Shown: positions 10,534-20,075 of the stretch, piece by piece
Layout of the letters: each line of letters opens with the position of its first letter
Numbering within the stretch: the first letter of the stretch is position 1
From: Oscheius tipulae
Taxonomy: Eukaryota > Nematoda > Chromadorea > Rhabditida > Rhabditidae
Reading direction: 5' to 3'
Length of the DNA: 64,000 bases
Assembly: GCA_037178975.1 (NCBI GenBank)
Contig: JASJZH010000006.1
Span: 11,209,178 to 11,273,177 of the forward strand
Program-made: the position numbers and the translations under genes
The notes under the pieces: generated by a model
What the model saw: the letters and a program-made list of their open reading frames with translations, nothing else
Databases searched by the model: none
What the model was told of the DNA's origin: nothing

Positions 10534-13500
10534 TCAGTCAAAGACGGTGTAGATGTAACGCTTGGCCTGCGGTGGCTCCGCCTCATTTTCGTCCTCGTCC
10601 TCGTCTTCTTCATACTCGCTGTCATATTCGCCATCAGAGTTCAATGGCTGATCATAGACACGGTTTCCAGTCTGTACGTATTTGTCCGCCCGAGCCGGAT
10701 AGGTTTGGGTGATTCTTAAAGTTTCATAATTGATTTATATGAGGAAAAGCACCTGTTGACCATGCTACTCTTGATCCTCCATCGTTCTCGCAACATGCTC
10801 ATTTTGTGCTCGTCCATGAAGAGGAAAACTATTCGATCTTGTAAGGGTTGCGCTTCAATGAGCCTTAAAAATGTAGCCATTTTCCCTGTAAAGTCACCTT
10901 TTGACGCCTTCGTTCTCGTCCGGTACCACCGTCATTGTCGCCACATCGGGATCAATTTGCCGAATTCGATATTGAGAATCAATGCTACGGATCATTCGGT
11001 CAAACACGAGTTTCACTTTTGCCTGAATGCTATAGCAAATATCAAGAGTCAACCGTGCCTGCACAATGGCCATACAGAGCCCCACGACGGAGAGGCCAAT
11101 CAGAGTGAGAGCGAGGTTGAAGATGATAAAATTTGGCGTTTTCGTGACGACATCTCCCAGACCAATGGTAGTAAGAGACGTGAAGAAAAAGTAGAATGCA
11201 GAAAAGTACGTCCATTCATATTCCCAGAGGCGAACAATAAAAGCCGATACAGAAATCTATAAAAAGTAGCTTTTTCTATTCGATGGTAACTTACCCAAAA
11301 TATGAAAAACAGCAAAGCTGCCTTCATAGGCACAGTCTGTGCTTGTTCTTGCTCTGGCAGTGAAAGTTCAAGCTCACGAAGCGGATTGTTGGATTCAATT
11401 TGATGATCTGTCAAATTCAGACCGCCAGACTGGTGACTTGTTGTTCGGTGAACGGAAAGGAGAGGGACGGTTGACATGCTTCCCAGGGATAATTCGCTGC
11501 CAACCCGTCGAACCCTGCAATCTTCTCTTTTTTACTTTGTAAGAGTACTACCTTTCACGTTGAAAGCGGCGATTTGCTCTGCGTTGCAAACTTCTAAAAA
11601 CATGCTTAGAAATTTTCTCCCCTACAAAAACTCGCCTTTGGCAAAACCGCTGGTTCAACCAATTCCATCCGTACTCAATCCATGTAAAGTACAAAAATCC
11701 CCATTCGAACAAAATAGTGAAAACAAGAGGAATTCCGACAAAAGCGTACAGCATTGAAACTATCCGTCCGGAAGTTGTTTTGGGGTGAAAGTTTCCATAC
11801 CCTGAATGTCTTACAGTGCTCGTATAACAACATTGCTAACATAACATTCGGGCCACAAATTCATTTTACTAAATGTTCGCGAGCGTAGGTCGCTTGATGT
11901 TCAAAGAAAATTGTTGTATTGATAAAGTTTAGTCTTTAGTTTGGAGCCCTCAACTGAAAAAAGATATAAACGCAATAGGAAAAGTTCAGAGAGATTTTTC
12001 ACGAATCCTTTGGCTGAAAAACCATCATGGTGTGTCATATAGAGATATGCCAAGTTATGATTCTCGCCTATGTAGCTTGAAACTTTGCCCTCTTCAGACT
12101 AGAAGACTAGTCAATGACCTCCTTCTTGCTCGAAAAATACTTTTGGGTGTAAGTCATACTCTATTATCTGATCTGTTCATCTTACTTCAAAATACAAGAA
12201 TTCCTGTAAATATAGAATATCATGGCTCACAGGCAACTCTTGGTTAATATATAGTCCCTGTTCCACGTAGAAAGGGTGGAGCGCAGCTCTGAAGGGCAAA
12301 TGATTTACAACCCCTACCTCTGTTCTAGAAGAATAGCAGCATCACGTATGTCGATGAATTTATAGCGCACCTACTGCGGCAGGGAGGTAGATTCTCTACG
12401 GCCTAGTGAGGTGTGATTGGAGCTTAGCTCTTACAGCAGAGTTTCTACTAGACGTCCCGGTATGTAGGCACAGCCTCAAGTGTTTCAAACTATATTATTC
12501 CTGTAAGTCAATTCCTGATACCCTCTGCTACTCCCCATTCCCTTTCCCCATTCTATTGTATAACCAATGTTTGATCCATCTGGACAAATGAATATTCTAT
12601 TCTATTCTAAAGTGAGAGCAACCGAGCCGGGTTAGATCCTCCGCAGATGTTCAAAAGAAGACTTCTGTTTAAGAGTGGCCCTGCAACTTTCTTTAAAGTG
12701 AGTGTCCGGACCTTTTTTCGACCATCGACCGAGCTCTTATATGGGCATTGTAGAAAAAAACTTGCTGATTACGGAGGTGTAATACTTTTTTGTTTTATTA
12801 TCGATTATCACCGAAATATAAGCCCGCAAAGTTGCTACTCCAGAACAAAAGTTACCATTTTCCGAGAAGCTTTCTCGGCAGTTCTTGTCAGCCTTGTCTC
12901 GACAAGTCGCGCGCTTTTTGACAATTAAGGCTAGTTCCAGAGAAAAGAGTATTCAGTCGAACTTGTAGCTTCTGGTAGCGTGTTGCTCCTTTATTTCTAG
13001 ACAATTACTCGGAATAGAAGTTGAATGCATCCCAACTGCTTCTAGCTCTTGCTGTAAGCAGCAGGGTGAGCATAGCAATGTAAGTATGAAATCTCAGGCA
13101 TAGTACGCACCAACATTGTGATACAAAGATTGCAGTTCTCGCGAAAGCCTATTCAAAATTGCACACTGGGAAGCCGCAATATGTCATTGCAAAAACTAGC
13201 ACATTTGTCTAGGCGACACATCAAGTACACTTCCGAGAGACAGCTGTTCACGTATGTGACACAAGCCTTTCAAAAAAGACACCTACCTATGGTTGTGTAT
13301 AATGAGGCTGCGTAATAAACGCCTGAAAATGCATTAGACCATTGGGAAGAAAAACACCTGCCTCCCCAAAGATTCCATTTGGTGTCAGTCATCACAGGCT
13401 CCTCCCAGATAACGCCCAGCTTCTTCTCATACCTGAAGTTTTCTGTTTGAATAAAAATCTTGGATGAAACCAAGAAAAAGCATCCTTGACAAGTCTCAGT

Positions 13501-14140
13501 TTGTATTGTTCCGGCGCAAGGCCGAGTCGATTGTAAGAAATGGACTGGTCTTTGTCAATTTCTCGAAAACGTTGAAATAGCTTTTGTTGGTAGACACGCT
13601 TTCTTCTCCAGACGTCCATTTTTCTCTCATAGTCGCCAATTAAAAGTGACCTGTCGTGTCCACCTAAAGGAGTCTGGAGTTGGAATCTGACAAAAACCCA
13701 CCTTCAATAGCACTAAAAATTAAACCACCGAGTAAAGAATAAGCAAACAGAATAGCTAGCCACGTGACATGTCGCCAAAGTGTTTTTTTGCGCTTGTCTT
13801 CTTGATTAATGACAATTTTCGGGCGAGGTGGTTCTTGCGGGATTAGTACTGTTTCCGGCTTAAAAAACATATGAGAAGGTATTGAAAAGCGACTTGCTTC
13901 GTCTTCTTTCTTCTTTTTTCGTCTTTTCTTCTTCATGTCCTGGTTTTCAATAACGATCTTGGTTTCCTAAACAGACAATTTTGGCGAGTAAACTTTTGAA
14001 ACAACCTTCTTCACCATGTTCGGAAGACTTCTAGAAACCGCTGAGTGAACAGATTGAAGACGATTGTTTACAGCTGTCCATCTATTGGTATCGGCACTTT
14101 TACTACGTTTTTCATCTTTTTTAGCAGTTTTGTCCACCAT
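10534..14140 (-). CDS. TWK-type two-pore-domain potassium channel
   Basis: Minus-strand exons 14140-14006, 13966-13702, 13663-13471, 13432-13287 and 11801-about 11548, then exons to 10534, join in phase. The N-terminus is very basic (KKKRRKKKK). M1 reads TLWRHVTWLAILFAYSLLGG. The first pore TTIGYGN is split by a 1,485-bp intron (11802-13286) after TTIG. M2 is GRIVSMLYAFVGIPLVF. The second pore is TTIGLGD, followed by M4 and a long cytoplasmic tail rich in Asp/Glu (DSEYEEDEDEDENE) ending VFD-stop. Two P-domains with GYG/GLG filters in one chain define K2P/TWIK channels, which carry background K+ current at the plasma membrane. The large intron holds a LINE tail and a MITE fragment. Which of the many nematode TWK genes this matches was not resolved. 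Confidence 0.85.
11950..12611 (+). mobile_element. LINE 3' fragment inside the TWK intron
   Basis: Plus-strand translation near 11960-12245 reads like the C-terminal end of a CR1/jockey-type reverse transcriptase ORF: a VQRDFSRILW segment, then SYRDMPSYDSRLCSLKL and CPLQTRRLVNDLLLARKIL. The coding part ends near 12247. About 350 bp of 3' sequence follow and end in short ATTCT repeats (tgaatattctattctattct), as LINE 3' ends of this group do. No RT catalytic core is present, so this is a 5'-truncated copy. It sits opposite to the channel gene. Confidence 0.6.
12693..13032 (-). mobile_element. Truncated copy of the TTAAAG-type MITE
   Basis: From TTAAAGTGAGTGTCCGG onward this matches, in reverse orientation, the right half of the full MITE at 32061-32623, with about 110 bp of extra sequence inserted near 12723-12831. 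Similarity stops after gaatgcatcc near 13032; the second terminal repeat is missing. Confidence 0.65.
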
Positions 14141-15178
14141 TTTATTGAAAACTGGACTTTAGTTGTACAAGGAAGTAGCAAAGGAAATAACAAATATTAT
14201 TGAAGAGCTCTGGCGCCTGGACCACTGGCATAGGGGGAAAATCGCGGTTTACACACTGGATGCGGAAAGACGAGACATTTCCGCGGCTTGTCTCCTTTTT
14301 AACCATTGAGCGCACTTTTTACTGTTTGTTTCGACAAAGCGAGCTTAAGGCACTTCAATATCTTTGCATTTACGCAACATCTAACTTCATGTATTCTGTT
14401 AGAAAATTCAGCGAGCTTGTCCGTGTAACTCAGCCGGTTAGCACTCCGACTAAGAATTTTAAATGTAGCGAGTTCGAGTACGACGACAAACGTTTTTGCC
14501 ATCTTATGAAACACTGGAAAACAAATTTATTATGCCAAAAGCATTTTGGTAACGATCACTCTTTGCTCACCTGAACTTTCATGTTTGCGCCCTAAACTCA
14601 AACAGGGTAGCGCCATAGGCTCACTTGAAAAATGCTGTACAGAAGCCTACCTTCATTCAAGTTCCTCTAATATTGAACCAAAAACATACCCATACGGGAA
14701 TTGTTCAGAAAGTCGGAGCCTTTGATTTACTCTACTAGATCGGAAAACATTGCAAATCGCGAAAGTACCTTGCTCTACTCGAAAAATGAGTACAAGGTAG
14801 CTTACTGCCTAAGGTCCCTTTAATTTCATTTTGTCTTTTTTTTAACATTCCCAACCCCCAGAGCCAGCAAGTAGAAGAAGAACCTTGTAGAAGCAGATTC
14901 CCTATGCCAAACACAGGCGAGGGGAAAATAGTGAAATGCATGTGGGCGGAATATTGCCAATGGTTTAATTAGGCTCTAAATAGCTCTTGATTAGAGAGTC
15001 TTTCATCGACCTTGATAAGATTTGTTCCACAATGTTGTAGCTCTATCCTGGAGACATTCGTTTTTCCGCAAATCTTTCTTTTGTCCGGAAAGATCCTCAG
15101 CAGTCCTTTTGATTAAAAAAGGTCACAACACTGCAGTATCGATTTTACAAAAACGTTTACTTAGGTTCAGGCTTTTTT
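14141..15178. other. Intergenic, with one weak tRNA-like stretch
   Basis: Upstream of the TWK gene. Around 14415-14485 a segment has an A-box-like TAACTCAGCCGGTTAGCAC and a B-box-like GAGTTCGAGT, but I could not fold a convincing cloverleaf, so it is at most a tRNA relic or SINE head. The rest shows nothing. Confidence 0.35.
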
Positions 15179-15282
15179 CCCAAAGACCACTCTCGAAGCT
15201 ACTTCGTTAGACTCGTTCTACAACGATCATGGTCTGAGGGTACCGCCAACACAATACAATGAGCCCGAAAGCTAATTTGAAA
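15179..15282 (+). repeat. Dispersed repeat R1, copy 1
   Basis: About 104 bp beginning CCCAAAGACCACTCTCGAAG and ending GCTAATTTGA. The same unit occurs inverted at 57288-57389 and direct at 63536-63638 with a few differences. It has no coding capacity and probably belongs to a longer interspersed element. Confidence 0.7.
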
Positions 15283-15980
15283 TTAATTTTCTGGACCTTT
15301 AGGGAACTGGCGGGTGAGAGATAGTACGGGGAGACACGGGCAACCCAGTCTAAGCCAAATATGAAATAAGTCTTTTCGGGTCGAAGACTTAGTTTTCCAG
15401 CGTTGCGATGTTCTGCAAAGTTGTAGATTTTAGTACGGGCTACAGCTTGGCTAAACATCAAAAAACTGAAAAGTCAGTTTTTGGATGAGAAAATGAGGTT
15501 GCAAGGTCGCCTTTTGGTTTGAAATCTAGTCATTTAGGCTAAAAAAAAAAAGGATCAAAACGTAGGTTTCAAGCAAAATGGTCTGCAAAGATGAAGATTT
15601 TGATACGGGCTACATTTTTCCAGTACATACTAAGGCTGAATAAGTATTTTTTCGAACTGAAATGAGCGTGCCAAGATGTGGCCCAGTAGACTAGGCTGGG
15701 GGTGGGGCGCAGCGGAATAGAGAGACGGTCGTAATGGTCTTTTCCGCGTTTTCAGTCAAGAACCGAGTCGTGAACGTCGGACTATATATAAGGTATCCGA
15801 AATCTCTCCTGGACACAAGTCTGAGAATGGGACAACACCTGAAGGTCATTTGCCTCTCCATGGAACGAACCCGTTAAGAGCGAACCCAATAAACCCATCT
15901 CAATTGACTTACTGCATCATTTAATTCGTTTTTAGAGTACGAACCTGATTTTACGGTATTGAACGGATCCGTCCGGCATG
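15283..15980. other. Non-coding, LTR-like end possible
   Basis: Two related segments occur (tgcaaagttgtagatttt near 15411 and tgcaaagatgaagatttt near 15580, each followed by acgggctac). Near 15780 a TATATATAAGG box is followed 110 bp later by AATAAA (about 15887), the layout of a retroviral-type promoter and poly(A) region. No partner LTR was found in the window, so a solo LTR is only a suggestion. Confidence 0.3.
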
Positions 15981-15990
15981 CAGAGTTTCT

Positions 15991-16275
15991 TTATGCAGAG
16001 GCCTGCGGAACAACGCTCGTGTTGAACCAGCGCGTCAACTCGGGAATCTTGTCGTTGTCCATGACGCGGACGTAGCCTTTCAGATGGTGACCGGTCTTGT
16101 TCCACATGCCGACACGATCTGTGTAGATTTCAACCGTCAGTTCGACGACGGTCCTTCCAGCGATGCGCAGCCGATCAGTGTCAGGGTGGATGAACTTGGC
16201 ATCCTCGGGAGCCAGGACGAGTTTGAGCAGAATTTCGCTGGGCAAGATGTTGCGCAGGATGAGCTTCTCCGTCAC
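15991..16275 (-). pseudogene. Unidentified coding remnant with in-frame stop
   Basis: The minus-strand frame of 94 codons has good third-position G/C bias and reads like a real protein (LVLAPEDAKFIHP, VVELTVEIYTDRVGMW, TRWFNTSVV). The same frame continues upstream (ILTPTALVDSLSSKG) but is broken by TAA directly before the GTG at 16275. It may be a terminal exon with a mutated join or a pseudogene. The family is not recognised. Confidence 0.4.
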
Positions 16276-16389
16276 TTATCCTTTGCTACTCAATGAGTCG
16301 ACCAGCGCCGTCGGGGTGAGAATAATCCTAAAGACTAATCTCTATCACTGTCACTGTCTTATTAATTTCCAATCTAAAACACCACAAAA

Positions 16390-16731
16390 TGACTTGATAA
16401 TTTCGGGCGTGATCACACAGCTGAACAGGACGTACAAGATGTTTAAGGAGAACAATTCGTCCTTTGACGGTCTGGTCTCCATCTTCGCCCACAGTCTCGG
16501 CTCTGTGATCTACTTCGTCATTCTGACCTGCTGAAGCCCTCTGGTCCTCTATGACAAATATGTGACCGAAGCCCTCTCGGTACAGCTCGAGAAGAGGGAT
16601 AATCCGGAAGCTGTCGGCGCTGTCAGCCTTTAAAGACGCGAGGACCAACTGCATGAGAAGCTCGAAAGCTGCATGCGGAATGTGCTGATGTCCGAGCAGG
16701 AACAGCTCCAGTTCAAGGTGGGCTTTCCTCC
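16390..16731 (+). pseudogene. DDHD-type phospholipase fragment, two stops
   Basis: The frame contains TYKMFKENNSSFDG followed by the serine-hydrolase elbow FAHSLGSVIYFVI, matching the (G)HSLGSVI motif of intracellular DDHD phospholipases (PA-PLA1 group), which cleave acyl chains from phospholipids. It then runs through YDKYVTEAL to EQEQLQFK and a GTGGGC donor near 16720. TGA 16532-16534 and TAA 16631-16633 interrupt the same frame. With no flanking exons identified, this is a decayed gene fragment. Confidence 0.5.
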
Positions 16732-16739
16732 TTTTTTTG

Positions 16740-17136
16740 TAGCAGACCAGAAAGGTCCTGAAAATATTTTTGAGATTGTGTTTTTAATCAGTTTCTAACA
16801 AGATCATTTCGTCTCTAGGGCGCAGGGGCCAGTTCGCACGAATGGCGCAGTCGTTTAGCGATCCACTACAAACTTAGAGGAGTCTGGTTCGGTTGCCACG
16901 TTGGTAAAGCTTGGTAAACACCCGAAAACATCTGTAGACGATTGCTTTTCTTGTTTGTTTTGCCATATTTTTACTAAAAAGACGAACACGAAAGAAGGCA
17001 CTGCAGTCCTTGCGAATCTGATCGCAATCCGTTAAGATGAATTCAAGGCTCGGAAAAAGCCGCAAAGAAAAAGAGAAATGTAGCAATGGGATTGATGTTT
17101 ATTTTTCTACTGGAAGTCTGCAAATTTGACCATTGC
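16740..17136. other. Non-coding
   Basis: Sequence between the phospholipase relic and the BEL element. A tRNA-like stretch near 16840-16905 has ATGGCGCAGTCGTTTAGCG and CTGGTTCGGTTGCC but no convincing fold. Otherwise nothing. Confidence 0.35.
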
Positions 17137-17141
17137 ATAGC

Positions 17142-17330
17142 TGTCTCCCACCAGAAAGGGGAATTAACTAATATACTTTACTAAATAATACAATAGCCGG
17201 ATTAACAGTAAGGAAGAGAGGAGGCTGGCGGTACAGATCGAGGTTAGACTGAGTCCTTTTGAACTTGGGCAAGATGAATCATTTCTGACTCTTTGATACT
17301 AAGTGGGACTTGGGGGATACAAGGGAGACA
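17142..17330 (-). repeat. BEL 3' LTR
   Basis: 189 bp. On the minus strand it begins TGTCTCCCTTG and ends GGTGGGAGACA (TG...CA). It matches the 5' LTR apart from a 16-bp length difference near its left end and scattered substitutions. Confidence 0.85.
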
Positions 17331-17427
17331 TTCCGCGAGCGGAAAGAAACGAAAGGAAAGAGTAGAAGGGTTGATTAGTAGAAAACGAAAGCGATACGAT
17401 CACCCTTGTTATACATTAGTGTCTCTC

Positions 17428-17715
17428 CTAGAAGACTTTCTTCTTGACCGTGTTCAGTGTCCAGGCTTGTAGCATTGTAACGACCGGAGTACACTTGTAG
17501 ATGTTCTGTTCCATGAAGAGATGGATCTGATGGTGAATTTCGGCCGGTGTCCAGGCCGTTCGAATGTGAAGATCTCGACGGAGCTCTGACATAGTGACGG
17601 TCATAGAGTAAATATCCGAACAGAGACCTTGGTCGTTCTCAGAGCACTCCTTGTAGTCCGCAGTCTGCATTGAGACCCGTTGCGAAGCTTGTGAGGAAGA
17701 CAGGAGGATCAGCAT
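17428..17715 (-). CDS. Env-like downstream fragment (BEL element)
   Basis: This 95-codon frame overlaps the 3' end of the upstream env-like ORF in another frame. It starts with a hydrophobic stretch (MLILLSSSQA) like an internal signal, then two cysteines (CSENDQGLC), then a charged helix. In phlebovirus-type env proteins a second glycoprotein follows an internal signal sequence; this short piece could be its beginning with most of the ectodomain deleted. That is inference from layout, not from a domain match. Confidence 0.35.
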   Translation of the reverse strand: MLILLSSSQASQRVSMQTADYKECSENDQGLCSDIYSMTVTMSELRRDLHIRTAWTPAEIHHQIHLFMEQNIYKCTPVVTMLQAWTLNTVKKKVF

Positions 17716-18422
17716 GACAATAGCAATGACGACAGTCTTGCTGGGATTCGACGGCGTCCACTGCCCGAAGCAGGGACCACGGTAACCAGTGGAATATCTT
17801 CTTCTCCTGAACTCATTCTCCTCTTCCGTCTACGACAGCAAGCAGTACACTGGTGGCAATAGGATCCGGTAGAAGAGAGACAGACAAAACAGCCATGTTT
17901 GATCTTGTGGCATCGTTTCCGAAGACAGCAGAACCAGAACAGGGCAACAGTTGACAGAAGAATGTAAATCCACATGGCTACCAGGACGATGGTCGCACGA
18001 GGCCAGCACTGTGGGTTCCCGAGCAGTTGTGAGCAGAGCCAACAGTCGATCAGGTCGCAGCTAGGAGTTCCAGGGCAGTGGGCAGTTTCTAGCATCTGTT
18101 TGTGGACTCCTCCATTGATTGAGCGCCACTGAACAGTATAGTCGGCCACGGCAATCGACGGATCGACGTAGTAGGGCATGATTCCGAATCCAACCAATGT
18201 TGAACATCGTCTCTCGTTGACACAGATCTCGGAGGTTATCGGCTTTGGCAGCATCGAGTTATCCAGGTTTAGTAGAGCTCCTCCACGAATGCAGTGGAGC
18301 ACAGGATCGGTTGAGCGAGGCTCTTGCAAGACCGCATCAGAACCATTGGGTAAGAGAGCCAGCAGACAGAATAACATCAGATGAGAAACCGGGAGTCCAG
18401 CATGCAGGACAGTTGCATCCAC
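17709..18422 (-). CDS. Env-like membrane protein ORF (BEL element)
   Basis: 237 codons, starting 7 bp after the pol frame stops. An N-terminal hydrophobic segment (LMLFCLLALLPNG) is followed by a Cys-containing ectodomain (CVNERRC, CPGTPSCDLIDCW), a strong membrane anchor (ATIVLVAMWIYILLSTVALF) and a cytoplasmic tail with paired cysteines and a basic run (CHQCTACCRRRKRR). Signal, ectodomain, anchor and Cys-rich tail match the env genes of some nematode BEL/Pao elements, which were derived from phlebovirus-like glycoproteins. The ectodomain is short, so it is probably internally deleted. Confidence 0.55.
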   Translation of the reverse strand: MDATVLHAGLPVSHLMLFCLLALLPNGSDAVLQEPRSTDPVLHCIRGGALLNLDNSMLPKPITSEICVNERRCSTLVGFGIMPYYVDPSIAVADYTVQWRSINGGVHKQMLETAHCPGTPSCDLIDCWLCSQLLGNPQCWPRATIVLVAMWIYILLSTVALFWFCCLRKRCHKIKHGCFVCLSSTGSYCHQCTACCRRRKRRMSSGEEDIPLVTVVPASGSGRRRIPARLSSLLLSC

Positions 18423-18428
18423 GAAGTT

Positions 18429-19850
18429 CTATCGTCGAGCACGGCGATGTGGTTGTCGACGGCCACCCGAATCCAGGGCGTCAGAAGCAATAGGATTCGG
18501 TTCTCTCGGAGCCTCGCCAGACTCCAGGTTCCCCTCGTGAGCAACAGGATCCGCGACGGTATCGCCTCTGTCAGTTTCAAGGGGAATCAACTTACTGATT
18601 GGGCGGCGAAGGACAGAGCCATTAAACAATCGGACGTCAGTCGCACGGATATGTCCATCGGAACCTTTCACGATAGCTGAGATGACTCCTCTGGGCCAGA
18701 CGTGCCGAGGCGAGTCCTTCTCTTCATCCAAGAGGACAACGTCTCCAGGCTTCGGGACCAGGATTGATCCAGTGTAGTTCAGAGAAACGTGTAGAGCAGA
18801 TACGATGATGGCCGAGAAGTCACTCTTCGAAGGAATGTAGATCGGATTGGCCGCATTGTAGTCCAGTCCGGAGTTGTTGAGACGGCTGCATTTCCGGAGC
18901 AAACTTGACAAGCAGTTCCAGGTCCGATTTCTGTTGTTCCTGGTGTCGGTTGATTGACGGACCGGCCAAGTCGATTGAGGTTGATTGAGCCATACGGGTC
19001 CACGGAACCAGAGCGAAGTGTTCGAGTCCTTCTCGAAACCACGCGTACCGCAGTCGGCCGGATTCTGGTCAGTTCTGACGTGGTGAAGTTCCAGAGGAAC
19101 CTTCTTCTTGATACTGTCCATCTCCTGTAGCAGTTTGGAAGCGAGCTCTTTCACCAGTGGAGGCAGCAGCTTCTTGGACTCTATCCAGGCGAGGGCTATT
19201 GTCGAGTCCGAGAAGAGGTGACACTGGTCAAATGACAGTTCACAGGTGGCCAGGATCGTCCTTGTGAGCTTGGCAGCGATCAGAATGGCCGTGAGTTCGA
19301 GACGAGGGATAGTCATTCCCTTGATTGGTGTGATCTTCATCTTCGATGTGAAGAATCTGGTGTAGATATCTCCCGAGACCGTCGTCGTCGTGACGAATGC
19401 GACAGCACAGTAGGCGCATTGAGAGGTGTCGGCAAAGATCATGAGTTTGCGAGAGACGACATCAGACACCTGGCTCACTCTTCGTGGAACAGTTGTAGCT
19501 CCGACGACAGCGTGCAAGATCTGGGTCCATTCCTCGATCTCAGCAGACGTGAGCGGCTCGTTCCACTTCTTCTTCAGCTTGTGGAGCTTCTGTAGAAAGA
19601 GCTTGGCTTGAAGCAAGTAGGGGGACATAATTCCCAACGGATCGTAGCAAAATCCGTTCACTTGACTGAGAACCGACTTCATTGTTACTTTTTTCAGTGA
19701 CTTTTCCGTAAGAGTCAGCGTCAAAGTGTCGGATTGAAAATTCCACGGTGTGCCCAGCATCTTGACCTCTTCTTTGTTGGAAGCGCGATCCTCAGGAAGA
19801 ATAGCATCGTTGATAGAAGTTGAGTTGGAGATGAAGTCTCGTAGCTTCAT
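18429..19850 (-). CDS. BEL pol: RNase H and C-terminal tail, integrase core deleted
   Basis: 473 codons. After an RT-connection region (SQVNGFCYDPLGIMSPYLLQ) comes a Pao-type RNase H with its acidic residues in FADTSQCAYC, LELTAI and FSDSTIALAWI, then HHVRTDQNPADCGTRG. Soon after GPVWLNQP the frame jumps to a short linker and then to the integrase C-terminal tail (KPGDVVLLDEE, RHVWPRGVI). The zinc-binding and DDE portions of integrase that normally lie between are absent without a frame break, so this is a clean internal deletion. Confidence 0.75.
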   Translation of the reverse strand: MKLRDFISNSTSINDAILPEDRASNKEEVKMLGTPWNFQSDTLTLTLTEKSLKKVTMKSVLSQVNGFCYDPLGIMSPYLLQAKLFLQKLHKLKKKWNEPLTSAEIEEWTQILHAVVGATTVPRRVSQVSDVVSRKLMIFADTSQCAYCAVAFVTTTTVSGDIYTRFFTSKMKITPIKGMTIPRLELTAILIAAKLTRTILATCELSFDQCHLFSDSTIALAWIESKKLLPPLVKELASKLLQEMDSIKKKVPLELHHVRTDQNPADCGTRGFEKDSNTSLWFRGPVWLNQPQSTWPVRQSTDTRNNRNRTWNCLSSLLRKCSRLNNSGLDYNAANPIYIPSKSDFSAIIVSALHVSLNYTGSILVPKPGDVVLLDEEKDSPRHVWPRGVISAIVKGSDGHIRATDVRLFNGSVLRRPISKLIPLETDRGDTVADPVAHEGNLESGEAPREPNPIASDALDSGGRRQPHRRARR

Positions 19851-19865
19851 GCCAATATCGACTAG

Positions 19866-20075
19866 CTACTTCTTAGATGTGTGGTACTTCTCAAGAAGTT
19901 CAGTTTCACTGGTGGAGAAAAGTAGGATGTTGTCCACGTAGAGTGTCTCGGCGACTTGTCGGCTCGTCGGCGTGTTGATTATTTCCAGGTGCTTCAAGAG
20001 AACTTGGTTCAACATTGCCGGCGACGAGTTGATCCCGAACAGGACTTGACAGAAGCGGAAGACAGGGAATTGCCG
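19866..20075 (-). CDS. BEL reverse transcriptase, C-terminal part
   Basis: The frame holds VLFGINSSPAMLNQ and the catalytic box YVDN (variant of YVDD) in TLYVDNILLFSTS, typical of Pao-type RT. The N-terminal half of RT is missing: immediately upstream, near 20075-20080, the sequence switches to LINE DNA on the opposite strand. Confidence 0.7.
   Translation of the reverse strand, partial: RQFPVFRFCQVLFGINSSPAMLNQVLLKHLEIINTPTSRQVAETLYVDNILLFSTSETELLEKYHTSKK

Noticed and set aside
14410-14490. Possible tRNA gene
   Set aside because: A- and B-box-like motifs are present, but acceptor and T-stems do not pair acceptably; kept only as a weak relic.
16840-16905. Second tRNA-like stretch
   Set aside because: No acceptor-stem pairing found and spacing of the boxes is off.
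18381-18680. Plus-strand ORFs across the BEL env and pol region
   Set aside because: They overlap well-supported minus-strand frames with recognisable RNase H and env-like motifs and carry no motifs of their own.
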